From the NCBI GenBank assembly GCA_023014485.1, contig JAJOZX010000877.1, positions 124,001-188,000 of the forward strand: a DNA stretch of 64,000 nucleotides, read 5' to 3'. Positions 31,482 through 42,020 of this stretch are shown here, one piece after another. The DNA is from Bathynomus jamesi (lineage: Eukaryota > Arthropoda > Malacostraca > Isopoda > Cirolanidae). The translations under genes were made by a program, and so were the position numbers. The notes below the pieces were generated by a model. That model was not told the DNA's origin. It ran no database searches and saw only the letters and a program-made list of their open reading frames with translations. Position 1 is the stretch's first letter, and each line of letters opens with the position of its first letter.

Positions 31482-32927
31482 CAGGGTGTCCGAGAATTAT
31501 CTGTACAATTTTTGGCTGTTATTAAAAGTCAACCATGAAGTGTAGAAATTCCAGTGTTGTCCCATTTTATAGAGAATCTCATTAAGTTTTTTCTGATACC
31601 AAGTTTTGACAAGATTTTTAGAAATTCCAGTGTGTCCGAAAATTATCTGTACAATTTTATCTTTTAATAAAATTCTTGATAACACACGTAAAATTCTTAA
31701 ACAAGATTATTTAGAATCTGTATTTTCAAAAGTTTCTTTTATTAAAGTAACGTTGTTACAAACATTCGATATGTGCACCATCAGTGATTCGCAAAACATC
31801 CAATCGATACTCCAAATGTTGCCATGTACGCTGCAGCATATCCACATCAATTCGCTCAATAGCAGCTGTGAGTCTTGTACACAAGATCTTTGACGAATCC
31901 CCAAAGAAAGAAATCACAAGGTTTGATGTCGGGAGATTAAGCCGGCCAATGAATTGCACCTCCACGGCCAATCCACCTGTTTGGGAATGTCTCATTCAGG
32001 GACTTACGGACAATCAAGGCCCAATGTGGCGGTGCGCCATCTTGTTGAAAAATGATGCGTGGATGCAGTGCTTCCAATTGCGGATAGACAAAGTGTTGCA
32101 ACATGTCCAGGTAGGTATTGGAGGTCACTGTTGATTCACCGAAGAAAAATGGTCCAATCACGCGATCATGTAACAGGCCACACCACACATTAACTTTAGG
32201 ACTGTCTCTGATGTGCTCTTCTATGCAATGTGGATTTTGTGACCCCCATATGCGCACATTTTGTTTGTTTACCTTGCCTGAAACATGAAAAGTTGCCTCG
32301 TCCGAAAATATGATTCTTGCCAAGAACGCATTGTCCTGGTCGACTCTGTCAAGCAGAGTCATTGCAAATTCCTTACGGGAGACCTTATCTTCTTGCGTAA
32401 TCTTTTGCAAGATTTACAACTTGTAAGGATGCAACTTCAAACGTTTACGCAAGACATCATGCACTGTCGAACGAGGTATCTGTAACTCTCGTGATGCAAT
32501 TCTTGTCGACTTGCGTGGACTGCGAACAAAAGCCTCTCGAATGCGCTCGACATTTTCAAAAGACGTTCGAGGCCGCCCTGCTCCTTTCTTATGCTCTACA
32601 CTTCCAGTTTACTTAAACCTTTTATACCAAGCTCGTATGGTTACTCTTGATGGAGGGTTTCTGTTGTAATTAGTTCTAAACCTTCGTTGAACTTGTGTAT
32701 CTGATTTTGTTTCGATAAACCATTCAACACACTGTGCTTTCTCCTGTGGATTCATTAAGGATGAGGGGTGTGTATGAATATCTGAAAAAGAAAAACTTGT
32801 CAAAACTTGTTATCAGAAAAAACTTAATGAGTTTCTCTGTAAAATGGGACAACACTGGAATTTCTACACTTCATGGTTGACTTTTAATAACAGCCAAAAA
32901 TTGTACAGATAATTCTCGGACACCCTG
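31482..32927 (-). mobile_element. Inner DD41D element with 130-bp inverted ends
   Basis: Starts CAGGGTGTCCGAGAATTATC (31482) and ends with its complement (32927); TA is duplicated at 31480-31481 and 32928-32929. The inverted arms run about 130-140 bp. Inside the left arm, at about 31617-31665, a second partial end (T-G-T-G-T-C-C-G-A-A-A-A-T-T-A-T-C-T-G) looks like the original 3' end, now capped by an inverted copy of the 5' end. Confidence 0.85.
31756..32755 (-). pseudogene. DD41D transposase (DUF4817-type), frameshifted
   Basis: Minus-strand ATG 32755 starts the DUF4817-like N-terminus (E-K-A-Q-C-V-E-W-F, then R-R-F-R-T). After shifts around 32600 and 32420 the catalytic part reads F-S-D-E-A-T-F (first Asp), V-N-V-W-C-G-L, F-Q-Q-D-G-A-P-P-H (second Asp) and, after another shift near 31940, the C-terminus (A-A-I-E-R-I-D-V-D-M-L ending D-G-A-H-I-E). 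The third Asp motif is disrupted around the shift. The domain order and sequence are those of a full-length gene, so it decayed in place. Confidence 0.85.
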
Positions 32928-32982
32928 TACTATTGTATGCTATTAAATAAATATAAGTGCACAGTGACTTTCCGAACACCCG

Positions 32983-33206
32983 TTATAACATAACTGGCGG
33001 CCTCTCAGGGTGTTTGCCATTAAAAGCAGTAGCAACTGATCGGTGTGTGTTACCACGCCTTGCACACATTAAAACTATCTCCACCCGTTCATCTATTGTC
33101 AATTTCTGTGCCATAGGTTCAACAACAAATCTGAAAAGAACAAAACACATATTAAAACACAAAATATTAAAATGTGCCTATGGTTCCTGACTTTTGCGCC
33201 ACCCTG
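32983..33206 (-). pseudogene. 5' fragment of another DD41D element
   Basis: The right edge is a transposon end, complement of CAGGGTGGCGCAAAAGTCAG, at 33206 next to (TA)n. Minus-strand ATG 33114 begins 43 codons matching the DUF4817-type N-terminus (E-R-V-E-I-V-L-M-C-A-R-R-G) and stops at 32983, where the outer element of 31240 ends. The remaining gene and the left end are gone. Confidence 0.75.
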
Positions 33207-33299
33207 TATATATACCTTGGTTAACCTTGGTTTTGATTCCGACCGAATTGTTCAACCTGACGAAGGTTAAGTTTGTTCCTCCACCTTGGACCTACAGCT

Positions 33300-33425
33300 T
33301 AACAAGGACTCCAAATCACGACCCACCACGAGTGGCCAGAGATTACAAAGTTCTTACCCAGACTCGATCTCAAACCTCCTGATCAGCAACCCAGAGGTCT
33401 TAATCACTAGGCCACCCAGGGTACC
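33300..33425 (-). repeat. tRNA-like (SINE-type) sequence 1
   Basis: On the minus strand T-G-G-C-C-T-A-G-T-G-A-T-T-A resembles an A box and G-A-T-C-G-A-G-T-C a B box about 45 bp later. Degenerate; no acceptor stem pairing is convincing, so it is a tRNA-derived repeat rather than a tRNA gene. Confidence 0.5.
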
Positions 33426-33477
33426 CATTTATCTACAACCTATTTTTTTCTGGAATGTTGAACAGCTGGGTAAGCTG

Positions 33478-33556
33478 CGCGCTGACTGCTTTCGCCGAGA
33501 ATCGAACGTGGGGCCGGTGGATTTGTAGTCAGCGATGCTAACCACTACATCACCTA
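33478..33556 (-). repeat. tRNA-like (SINE-type) sequence 2
   Basis: Minus strand: A box T-G-A-T-G-T-A-G-T-G-G-T-T-A-G-C and B box G-T-T-C-G-A-T-T-C are clear and well spaced. It differs from tRNA-like sequence 1 and from the 266-bp array, so at least three tRNA-derived families occur here. It stops at the (TA)n before 33571. Confidence 0.6.
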
Positions 33557-33570
33557 GGCATATATATACA

Positions 33571-34312
33571 CAGGGTGGGCCGAAAGTCTAGATCCATAGG
33601 AAAATATTTATTTTAATACATAAATTACAACAAATGATATATACTTAAAATGAATATCAACTTTAACTCGTAAATTCGTATCCGTGATACTGTACAGTAG
33701 TTCGTACTCCAGTATAAATACTCAAATACTTTTTTTATTTCAGCCCAGAAATGGCTTCGAATCTAACAACAGAAGACCGGGTAGAACTTGTGCTCATGTA
33801 CGCAAGACAGGGCGCTACACACAGAGAAGTTGCTTCCGAATTCAATAGAAATCATCCTGATAAGCATCCAGTAACACATGCGACTGTTGGCAAGTTGTTT
33901 AAACGTTTCAAAGAAACAGGAAGTGTACAGTACATGATCGACGGCGTTCTGGTCGTCCAAAAACTGCAACTGATGAAAATACCTCTGCAATGGTATGTGA
34001 AACTTTAACGAATAGTCCAGTAAAGTGAACAAGAAGATTATCAAATGAAACACGCATCTCGAGAACGTCAATTCGAAGAATTATTAAAAATCATAAATTC
34101 CATCCCTAAGTGTCTCGATGTCAGAGGCCGCCAATTTGAGCATTTGTTATAATTTGTTGTTTATACTGGAGTACGAACCACTGCACTGTACAGTATCACG
34201 GATACGCATTTACGAGTTAAAGTTGATATTCATTTTAAGTATTTACCATTTGTTGTAATTTATGTATTAAAATAAATATTTTCCTATGGATCCAGACTTT
34301 CGGCCCACCCTG
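33571..34312 (+). mobile_element. 742-bp DD41D deletion derivative with about 150-bp TIRs
   Basis: The left end CAGGGTGGGCCGAAAGTCTA and the right end (complement of CAGGGTGGGCCGAAAGTCTG) extend about 150 bp inward as inverted copies, ending in the leader just before the gene (G-T-A-C-G-A-A-C-T-A-C region). Both flanks are TA-rich. Only the N-terminal part of the transposase gene is retained. Confidence 0.88.
33751..34008 (+). pseudogene. DD41D transposase N-terminal domain (truncated)
   Basis: ATG 33751 starts the DUF4817-type helix-turn-helix (T-E-D-R-V-E-L-V-L-M-Y-A-R-Q-G, then A-T-V-G-K-L-F-K-R-F-K-E-T-G-S-V). After about 65 codons homology ends and the frame stops at 34006-34008. No catalytic region is present. 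If translated, a DNA-binding domain alone could compete for ends, but this is speculation. Confidence 0.75.
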
Positions 34313-34332
34313 TATATATATATATATATATC

Positions 34333-35507
34333 GTAAAGAACGACGCTTGTATAGGAGATATTCCGCGCAAGACGAGAAAGAGAAAACAACAAATGAAAAA
34401 ATGAAGTACCACCTGGGAATCGAACCCGGGATCTTCCGATTGCCGGTCAGACGCGATAACCACTACACCATGGACTCCACTCTTCCAAATGCCGTAATTC
34501 CTCTACATACTCGCAGAAACCAATGCCCCAAGGGGGCACCTCCCGCTTGCCGTAACATTATATACATTCAACTGCAAAGAACACGCAGTATAAATAACGT
34601 AAAGAACGACGCTTGTATAGGAGATATTCCGCGCAAGACGAGAAAGAGAAAACAACAAATGAAAAATGAAGTACCACCTGGGAATCGAACCGGATCTTCC
34701 GATTGCCGGTCAGACGCGATAACCACTACACCATGGACTCCACTCTTCCAAATGCCGTAATTCCTCTACATACTCGCAGAAACCAATGCCCCAAGGGGGC
34801 ACCTCCCGCTTGCCGTAACATTATATACATTCAACTGCAAAGAACACGCAGTATAAATAACGTAAAGAACGACGCTTGTATAGGAGATATTCCGCGCAAG
34901 ACGAGAAAGAGAAAACAACAAATGAAAAAATGAAGTACCACCTGGGAATCGAACCCGGGATCTTCCGATTGCCGGTCAGACGCGATAACCACTACACCAT
35001 GGACTCCACTCTTCCAAATGCCGTAATTCCTCTACATACTCGCAGAAACCAATGCCCCAAGGGGGCACCTCCCGCTTGCCGTAACATTATATACATTCAA
35101 CTGCAAAGAACACGCAGTATAAATAACGTAAAGAACGACGCTTGTATAGGAGATATTCCGCGCAAGACGAGAAAGAGAAAACAACAAATGAAAAAATGAA
35201 GTACCACCTGGGAATCGAACCCGGGATCTTCCGATTGCCGGTCAGACGCGATAACCACTACACCATGGACTCCACTCTTCCAAATGCCGTAATTCCTCTA
35301 CATACTCGCAGAAACCAATGCCCCAAGGGGGCACCTCCCGCTTGCCGTAACATTATATACATTCAACTGCAAAGAACACGCAGTATAAATAACGTAAAGA
35401 ACGACGCTTGTATAGGAGATATTCCGCGCAAGACGAGAAAGAGAAAACAACAAATGAAAAAATGAAGTACCACCTGGGAATCGAACCCGGGATCTTCCGA
35501 TTGCCGG
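34333..35507 (-). repeat. Left arm of inverted tRNA-like array (about 4.5 units, minus orientation)
   Basis: Tandem units with a period near 266 bp (repeat starts near 34334, 34600, 34862, 35128, 35394). On the minus strand each carries an A box (TGGTGTAGTGG), an anticodon-like stem-loop, a B box (GGTTCGATTCC) and, 10 bp later, a T6 run that could end Pol III transcription. The tRNA-like part most resembles tRNA-Arg (C-G-C-G-T-C-T-G-A-C...A-G-A-A-G or A-A-G-A); the loop reads CCGGCAA, with C instead of the universal U33, and the acceptor stem does not pair. Units are almost identical, with a few short deletions (near 34690). Confidence 0.9.
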
Positions 35508-35603
35508 TCAGACGCGATAACCACTACACCATGGACTCCACTCTTCCAAATGCCGTAATTCCTCTACATACTCGCAGAAACCAATGCCCCAAGGGGGCAC
35601 CTC
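35508..35603. repeat. Spacer at the centre of the inverted array
   Basis: 96 bp of single-copy orientation switch. The left arm breaks in G-G-C-A-C-C-T-C-C and the right arm begins in G-G-C-A-A-T-C-G-G, so the centre is an asymmetric junction rather than a perfect palindrome tip. Confidence 0.85.
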
Positions 35604-36810
35604 CGGCAATCGGAAGATCCCGGGTTCGATTCCCAGGTGGTACTTCATTTTTTCATTTGTTGTTTTCTCTTTCTCGTCTTGCGCGGAATATCTCCTATAC
35701 AAGCGTCGTTCTTTACGTTATTTATACTGCGTGTTCTTTGCAGTTGAATGTATATAATGTTACGGCAAGCGGGAGGTGCCCCCTTGGGGCATTGGTTTCT
35801 GCGAGTATGTAGAGGAATTACGGCATTTGGAAGAGTGGAGTCCATGGTGTAGTGGTTATCGCGTCTGACCGGCAATCGGAAGATCCCGGGTTCGATTCCC
35901 AGGTGGTACTTCATTTTTTCATTTGTTGTTTTCTCTTCTCGTCTTGCGCGGAATATCTCCTATACAAGCGTCGTTCTTTACGTTATTTATACTGCGTGTT
36001 CTTTGCAGTTGAATGTATATAATGTTACGGCAAGCGGGAGGTGCCCCCTTGGGGCATTGGTTTCTGCGAGTATGTAGAGGAATTACGGCATTTGGAAGAG
36101 TGGAGTCCATGGTGTAGTGTTATCGCGTCTGACCGGCAATCGGAAGATCCCGGGTTCGATTCCCAGGTGGTACTTCATTTTTTCATTTGTTGTTTCTCTT
36201 TCTCGTCTTGCGCGGAATATCTCCTATACAAGCGTCGTTCTTTACGTTATTTATACTGCGTGTTCTTTGCAGTTGAATGTATATAATGTTACGGCAAGCG
36301 GGAGGTGCCCCCTTGGGGCATTGGTTTCTGCGAGTATGTAGAGGAATTACGGCATTTGGAAGAGTGGAGTCCATGGTGTAGTGGTTATCGCGTCTGACCG
36401 GCAATCGGAAGATCCCGGGTTCGATTCCCAGGTGGTACTTCATTTTTTCATTTGTTGTTTTCTCTTTCTCGTCTTGCGCGGAATATCTCCTATACAAGCG
36501 TCGTTCTTTACGTTATTTATACTGCGTGTTCTTTGCAGTTGAATGTATATAATGTTACGGCAAGCGGGAGGTGCCCCTTGGGGCATTGGTTTCTGCGAGT
36601 ATGTAGAGGAATTACGGCATTTGGAAGAGTGGAGTCCATGGTGTAGTGGTTATCGCGTCTGACCGGCAATCGGAAGATCCCGGGTTCGATTCCCAGGTGG
36701 TACTTCATTTTTTCATTTGTTGTTTTCTCTTTCTCGTCTTGCGCGGAATATCTCCTATACAAGCGTCGTTCTTTACGTTATTTATACTGCGTGTTCTTTG
36801 CAGTTGAATG

Positions 36811-36811
<1 letters not shown>
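35604..36811 (+). repeat. Right arm of inverted tRNA-like array (about 4.5 units, plus orientation)
   Basis: The same 266-bp units in the opposite orientation. A/B-box tRNA-like blocks begin near 35838, 36100, 36366 and 36632, each followed by the T6 run. Arms of about 1.2 kb are nearly identical to the left arm, so the locus could extrude or transcribe into a long hairpin. The outer edge is a (TA)n tract at 36811, as on the left at about 34311. Confidence 0.9.
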
Positions 36812-36832
<21 letters not shown>

Positions 36833-36841
<9 letters not shown>

Positions 36842-37285
36842 TTTACAGCGAATTTGAAAAGAAAGAATTTAGAAGATTCTTTCAATTGGAACTTTTTTCA
36901 TATGAGAATGGGGAAAAATAAAAGTTAAGATCTGCAGTTCGTTCTCTGAAGGCAAAACGAGAGTTTAATATGAGGAGGAGAGTATCGTCTTACTTTAGGT
37001 CATTCCCATTTCATTCGTAGCCCAAATAAGAAAAAACAAAAGCAGTAAGATGAAAAAAAGTTCTCAAATAGTTTGTCCCATTCTCATTCCGGAAATTCCC
37101 ACTCCGGTTACTGTTGTTTACATTTAGGGCACTATAATTGTACAGCCGTGAGCAGAGGTTGTTGAACAGTTTGCTTTTTTCTAAATGGTAATTGGCAACT
37201 CTGCATGTAGCTATTGGTAAACAAATATTTGTGAGTGAAGTGGTATTGGTATTACCACGTTCACATACTTCAGAATGCGATAGAA
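36833..37285. other. No feature recognised
   Basis: A T-run follows the (TA)n; the rest is unremarkable AT-rich DNA. Confidence 0.5.
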
Positions 37286-37289
37286 GTAT

Positions 37290-37742
37290 TGAACGTTCGG
37301 TGCTACTGTAGTATGCGGTCTACCTACGATTCGGCGGTCTACCTTTTAATTATAGCTTCTTATCTTCTTATTATTTTATTATTAGGTTAATTGTACGCCC
37401 TTGACGATTGGTTAGGTTAAGTCGTGATATTTTCGTTAAAACTAACGAAAATATCACGACTTAACCTAACCAATCATCAAGGGCGTACTGTAGTATGTGG
37501 TCTACCGTTAAGTATGCGGTAGTAGTATGTTTAACTTCTTTAATAATTCCTTAATTGTGTAAATTAAATTATAATTCCTTTCAATTCATTTTCAATTCCT
37601 TTTAAATATTTTGAACGGTAGACCGCATACTACAGTAGAACCTAACGGTAGACCGCATACTACAGTAGAAACTTAACGGTAGACCGCATACTACAGTAGA
37701 AACTTAACGGTAGACCGCATACTACAGTAGCACCGAACGTTC
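37290..37742. repeat. Inverted repeat with tandem core (GGTAGACCGCATACTACAGT)
   Basis: A-C-G-T-T-C-G-G-T-G-C-T-A-C-T-G-T-A-G-T-A-T-G-C-G-G near 37292 is repeated in inverted form at 37710-37742. The right side carries four tandem copies of a roughly 31-bp unit (AACGGTAGACCGCATACTAC plus AGTAGAAACTT) at 37613-37735, and degenerate copies occur near 37320 and 37490. It looks like a fold-back or MITE-type element of about 450 bp with an expanded arm. Confidence 0.7.
37386..37484. repeat. Near-perfect palindrome (GACGATTGGTTAGG family)
   Basis: About 48 bp of G-T-A-C-G-C-C-C-T-T-G-A-C-G-A-T-T-G-G-T then TAGGTTAAGTCGTGATATTT is followed at once by its reverse complement, with only 1-2 mismatches and almost no loop. 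The same sequence, whole or half, recurs near 54130, 54430-54577, 54670 and 58205-58350, so it is a dispersed palindromic family. Confidence 0.85.
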
Positions 37743-38048
37743 TTTCCTCAAAAACTTTTTCTAATATTCAATTTTCCATTTCCCTTTAAATACGATTTAT
37801 TTTCCTTTTGAAGTGGGGGGCGTGGGGGGGGGGGATTTTTTTTTACAGAAATGTAATAACATTTATCGCAGTTTGGAATCTTCTTGTACGAAATGCCTTT
37901 CATTATCACTTTCATGTCTTTAGAATTATGGCTCGTTCTGAATGTATAATCTCTCATGAAAGTTAACATAAAAACGCTTCTGGACGCGAAAGCGTTACGA
38001 CTTTCACTCGGGTGATGAAATGTTACCAGGATGTTAATGTTTATTCTA

Positions 38049-38620
38049 CAGGGTGTCCACAAAGTCCTGTTCCGTTTTAACATTTTATTAAAACAAAACC
38101 AAAAGAGATAGAATAATGCAGTTTTTTTGCATTCTGATGCTTAACTAATGGAGTTGTTTTCGTGATTTACAGGTTGTAATTTGAGTGTCAAGTTGATATT
38201 GATAGAAGCTTGAACGAAAATGTGGACAACACAGGAGAAAGCTCAATGTGTAATCTGGTTTGTCTTGGACGAGTCTTGGCGAGTCAATCACATTTCCTCT
38301 CTCTCGAAACTTTCAAAACCATCTCCTCATGCTGGGTTTGGAGGGAGGATCCTTGCCATATTGACGGCGGTAATTTCGTTGAACAGTTGTCACTGATTTC
38401 GACACCTCAAACCAGATTACACAGTTAGTTTTCTCCTGTATAGTCGCCATTTTCGTTCAAGCTTCTATCAATAGCAACTTGACACTCAGAATCAACCTGT
38501 AAATCAAGAAAAACCTTCATTTGTTAAGCAACAAAATGCAAAAATACTGCATTATTCTATCTCTTTTGGTTTTGTTGTAATAAAATGTTAAAACCAGAAA
38601 AGGAATTTGTGGAAACCCTG
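38049..38620 (-). mobile_element. Fold-back DD41D derivative (572 bp)
   Basis: Starts CAGGGTGTCCACAAAGTCCT, ends with a diverged complement (CAGGGTTTCCACAAATTCCT), TA on both sides. Arms of about 190-200 bp are inverted copies and both include a transposase start: ATG near 38220 on the plus strand (W-T-T-Q-E-K-A-Q-C-V) and ATG near 38450 on the minus strand, the latter continuing about 50 codons of DUF4817-type N-terminus. As at 18407, the 3' end has been replaced by an inverted 5' end. Confidence 0.82.
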
Positions 38621-38695
38621 TATTATATCCGAATGGTCAGTCATTGTAGTTTTTCATTATTTCCTTTGAGTTAAGCATACGTAAGTATAATTCAC

Positions 38696-38790
38696 ATGTT
38701 GCCCTAATCGGTTAGGGCGCCACCCTGGCAGTGCTGAGACTCAGCTCAGTCATGAGTTCGAACCCCAGTGCTGCTAAGAGCCAGGCGGTT
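38696..38790 (+). repeat. tRNA-like (SINE-type) sequence 3
   Basis: C-T-A-A-T-C-G-G-T-T-A-G-G-G-C-G-C resembles an A box and G-A-G-T-T-C-G-A-A-C-C-C-C is a good B box, 45-50 bp apart. Downstream to about 38930 is a CT-rich body. Likely a SINE; the tail is not defined. Confidence 0.5.
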
Positions 38791-39172
38791 TGGCTTTTCT
38801 CTATCTTACGTCACGACGAAGCGGTGGGACGGCCACCCCCTTTAATTGACTCGGCCTAATGTAGCCCAGGCTCAGGCCACTACTCCTCACTTCCTTGGGG
38901 GATATGGGACACCTATGTTACCTTACATAACTCCCGTGCGCTTTTGTTAACCTTTCCATGATATAAATTTTTATATGGTAAAAATTTGCCGTAAATGTAA
39001 TGATATAAATGTTTAAATCATTGTAAGACTGAATGTATGTATTGTCATTAAGGGTTATTCTTAAAATCTTCATCCGCGATATGTTTCATACGAAATATGA
39101 AAACGTATCAATTTATAAGTATTTTCTCTAAGATTGTATGAAATAATAAAGATTTAACAAGTAACTGCGAAT

Positions 39173-39176
39173 TATA

Positions 39177-39228
<52 letters not shown>
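39173..39228. repeat. (TA)n microsatellite followed by a lone transposon end
   Basis: About 54 bp of TA leads into CAGGGTGAGTCAAAAGTAGC at 39228, an end of the DD41D/mariner type. No matching right end was found, so the element is truncated or its partner lies outside recognition. Confidence 0.75.
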
Positions 39229-39230
<2 letters not shown>

Positions 39231-39399
39231 GGTGAGTCAAAAGTAGCGCCCGATTTCTGTCAGTTGATTGTTTGTTTGCCATTTGTATTACAGTGTATAA
39301 GAAGGTAGAAATAAATGAATGACATGTTTATCTAACCATTTATTCGGGGGAAAATTATTACGGAACTGTACCAAGCTGTTTTACTTACATATATATATA

Positions 39400-39565
39400 T
39401 ATATATATATGGGATGAATTTCACAATCAAACACGTGAAATAAATAAATGATGCACACCCACAAGGAAAAATAAAAAGCGATTCCAAGGTCTTTCGTGTA
39501 TTTAACAGTACACCTCGCCAGGGGATGAAGGGAAAAAGCAAGTTTATATACAGTAGGTCAAACTG
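39400..39565. repeat. Dispersed repeat flanking mariner copy 2, left (inverted partner 41330-41450)
   Basis: A-A-A-G-C-G-A-T-T-C-C-A-A-G-G plus T-T-T-C-G-T-G-T-A and C-A-C-C-T-C-G-C-C-A-G-G-G recur, diverged and inverted, at 41330-41450. Both copies touch (TA)n. The family is unknown to me. Confidence 0.55.
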
Positions 39566-39656
39566 TAAAAACATTAGAATTCACAGTAAAGCAACATAAA
39601 TATACTTGTAGAACCGCCAATAATTTTAATGCATTGTTTAATCATATGAATAGATA

Positions 39657-41153
39657 CAGGGTGTTCAAAAAGAAACGCAACCCAAAATATCAGATTGTAA
39701 CATAAATTCTGCTCGATTAGAAAACGGACGATAGATAAATAATAGAATAACCTCAAGATAATGTGAAATGTTTTTAGAAATGTTGCAAAATACAAGCGGC
39801 GACAGGTTCGCACAGGTTTTATCACGATACAGAATGATACAGAATGACATAAGCTAGTGTAGGCTTAGGCTAGTGTAGGATTAGGCTTATGAATATTTTC
39901 TCTGATGTTTTTCATACAGTTACAACGCCACCCCTACGATATTACAGTAATTGAAAAAACATGGAGCCCACGAAAGAGCATATTCGACATGTGATGCTGT
40001 ATGAGTTCCATGAAGGATCTAACGCTAGTGAATCCGCAAGAAACATTCAAAGAGTTTATGGAAATGATGTTGTGAGCGAATGGATGTGTAGGAGATGGTT
40101 TGAGAAGTTCAGAAATGGAGACTTCAGTCTGAAAGAGTATCAACGAACACGACGACCAAATGAATTAGATGAAGAGTTGCTGAAAGCAACAGTAGAGGAA
40201 AACCCAACGGTAACTGTAAGAGAACTTGGCCTGCAACTCGGCGTTAGCCATATGACCATTCATCGTCATTTGAAGCTGTTAGGAAAAGTAGTGAAGGTTG
40301 GAAAATGGGTTCCGCATGATTTGTCACAAGCGAATCTTCAACATCGAATCGATATTTGCACATCACTGCATTCTCGGCAACTGCAGGCACCGTTTTTGAA
40401 TCGGATCGTCAGTGGGGATGAAAAATGGGTCCTCTATAACAATATTAAACGTCGACATCAGTGGCTTAGCCGTGAAACAAAGCCTGAACCTTAGCCAAGG
40501 AATGGACCCCCATCCAAAGAAAATTTTGCTATGCGTTTGGTGAGCTCCTGCCAGATAACCGAACAACCGCAACTGAAGTCTACTGCCAACAACTCCAACG
40601 ATTGAAGATGGCATTACAAGAAAAACGTCCTGCATTAATTAATCACAGAGGTGTTCTATTCCACCAGGATAACGCGCGCCCTCACACTGTTCGAATCACC
40701 ACTACCCAATTGGAGGCAATTGGTTGGGAAAAAATGTCTCATCCACCTTATTCTCCGGACATCGCACCTTCAGACTACCATTTATTCAGAAGTCTGCAAC
40801 ACCACCTAGATGGACAAAAGTTGTAATCCAGGAAAGCTATCGAAAGCGAAATGATTTCGAAACCAAGGGATTTCTTCGAACGTGGCATAAAAAAAACTTT
40901 TCTACAGGTGGGAGGAGGTTATAGAAAAAGAAGGGAATTATATTGATGATTAATTTGTCATTATGTCATTTAATTTTTGTTGTGAATAAACTAAAAATTC
41001 GAGCAAATTTGTTCTTATAAATCCCTTAATTTTTGTTCTGAGTGAACTATAACATCGAGCAGAATATATGTTACAACCTTATAGAAAAGAAAAAATTAGT
41101 TTACAATGATATACGCATTCTAAAATGGGTTGCGTTTCTTTTTGAACACCCTA
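39657..41153 (+). mobile_element. Mariner copy 2 with both TIRs
   Basis: Left end CAGGGTGTTCAAAAAGAAAC and right end complementary to TAGGGTGTTCAAAAAGAAAC share about 26 bp; TA is duplicated at both sides. Inside, a subterminal inverted pair (G-T-A-A-C-A-T-A-A-A-T-T-C-T-G-C-T-C-G-A and its near complement at about 41050) could be a second transposase-binding site. Length 1497 bp. This is the fuller relative of copy 1 at 713-1850. Confidence 0.92.
39961..40924 (+). pseudogene. Mariner transposase (DD34D), stop plus internal deletion
   Basis: ATG 39961 begins an intact N-terminus: first helix-turn-helix (E-S-A-R-N-I), G-R-P-type linker (R-T-R-R-P-N-E), second helix-turn-helix (T-V-R-E-L-G-L-Q-L), W-V-P-H-D-L and S-G-D-E-K-W with the first Asp. 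A TAG at 40492-40494 and, by comparison with copy 1, a loss of about 25 bp near 40541 disrupt the middle. Downstream the second and third Asp occur in H-Q-D-N-A-R-P-H and Y-S-P-D-I-A-P-S-D, 34 residues apart. Another frameshift follows near 40825. Confidence 0.9.
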
Positions 41154-41159
41154 TATAAT

Positions 41160-41453
41160 TATAGTATTGATTTAGACTAGAGAGTTCTAAAGTTCTTTTT
41201 AAAAATAGACATAACTGATAGGAACATTCTGGAATGTGCATTCATCTATTTTAGAAATAATTTCAATGACAGTTCCCGACCATAAAATGGACCATATTTC
41301 GTTAAATACCTTTTGCTTTTAGTTAGTACTTGTTAATTTTTTGCTAATCCCTCCTACCTTCTCCTTCTTGCCTTTTTCCTTCATTCCCTGACGAGGTGCA
41401 CTATTGACTACACGAAATGCCTTAGAATCGCTTTCTTTTTCCTTACAGATATT

Positions 41454-41496
<43 letters not shown>

Positions 41497-42020
41497 ATTT
41501 TAAAAATCCTCAACCATCTTCAGAATCTTCAGCTTTAATTGAAGGAATAAGAATTAATTACGAAGATATTATTTTAGAAAATGTGATATGTGATTCACTT
41601 TATTAAAAAGAGTTATCACACATGAAGGATTTTCTCATCTCTAATGAAAATCCTTTATGTGTGAACCGGATTTTAAGCTTTCTTAATAATAAAGTCACAT
41701 ACGTAAGTATAAATATATGTATGTGTGATATCCAACATCAGGAACAGTTTTTATTCAGAAGCAGAGCAAATAAGGAAACAAACAAACAAACAAGCAGTCC
41801 AACACGAACTGGGAAGAAATTAACTATCATTCGATATATTTATTTGAGGTTATCTTACACGTAGAAAAATGAAAGGAAATAAGGTACGGGTTTCGTTATA
41901 ATTACTCTAATTAATTACTTATAATTACTTTTCATGGTAAATACAGAATACAGTCTTGTGTATAAATCTGTGGAGAGCCACAAAGTTTATGATGGTCAAC
42001 ATCTATAGACACAAATAGGT
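41160..42020. other. No gene; TA tracts and a dispersed repeat
   Basis: Contains the inverted partner repeat (41330-41450), a (TA)n tract at about 41453-41490, and otherwise AT-rich DNA. Confidence 0.55.

Larger units (their letters stand above)
31240..32982 (+). mobile_element. Outer DD41D-type deletion derivative carrying a nested element
   Basis: Ends CAGGGTGTTCGGAAAGTCAC (31240) and its complement (to 32982, with one T lost in C-A-C-C-C-T-G) are inverted over about 32 bp. A C-terminal transposase fragment on the plus strand spans 31262-31434 and ends with the H-F-Q-H-L-L tail. At 31480 a second element is inserted with TA duplication. Without the insert the outer element is only about 300 bp. 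Confidence 0.82.

Noticed and set aside
34438..36720. Functional tRNA genes in the array
   Set aside because: The acceptor stem does not pair, the T stem has a C-A mismatch and position 33 is C, not U; tRNA-like repeat is safer.
34347..36762. Many 60-137 codon frames in the tRNA-like array
   Set aside because: The same peptide repeats because DNA units repeat; it overlaps the A/B boxes and has no homology.
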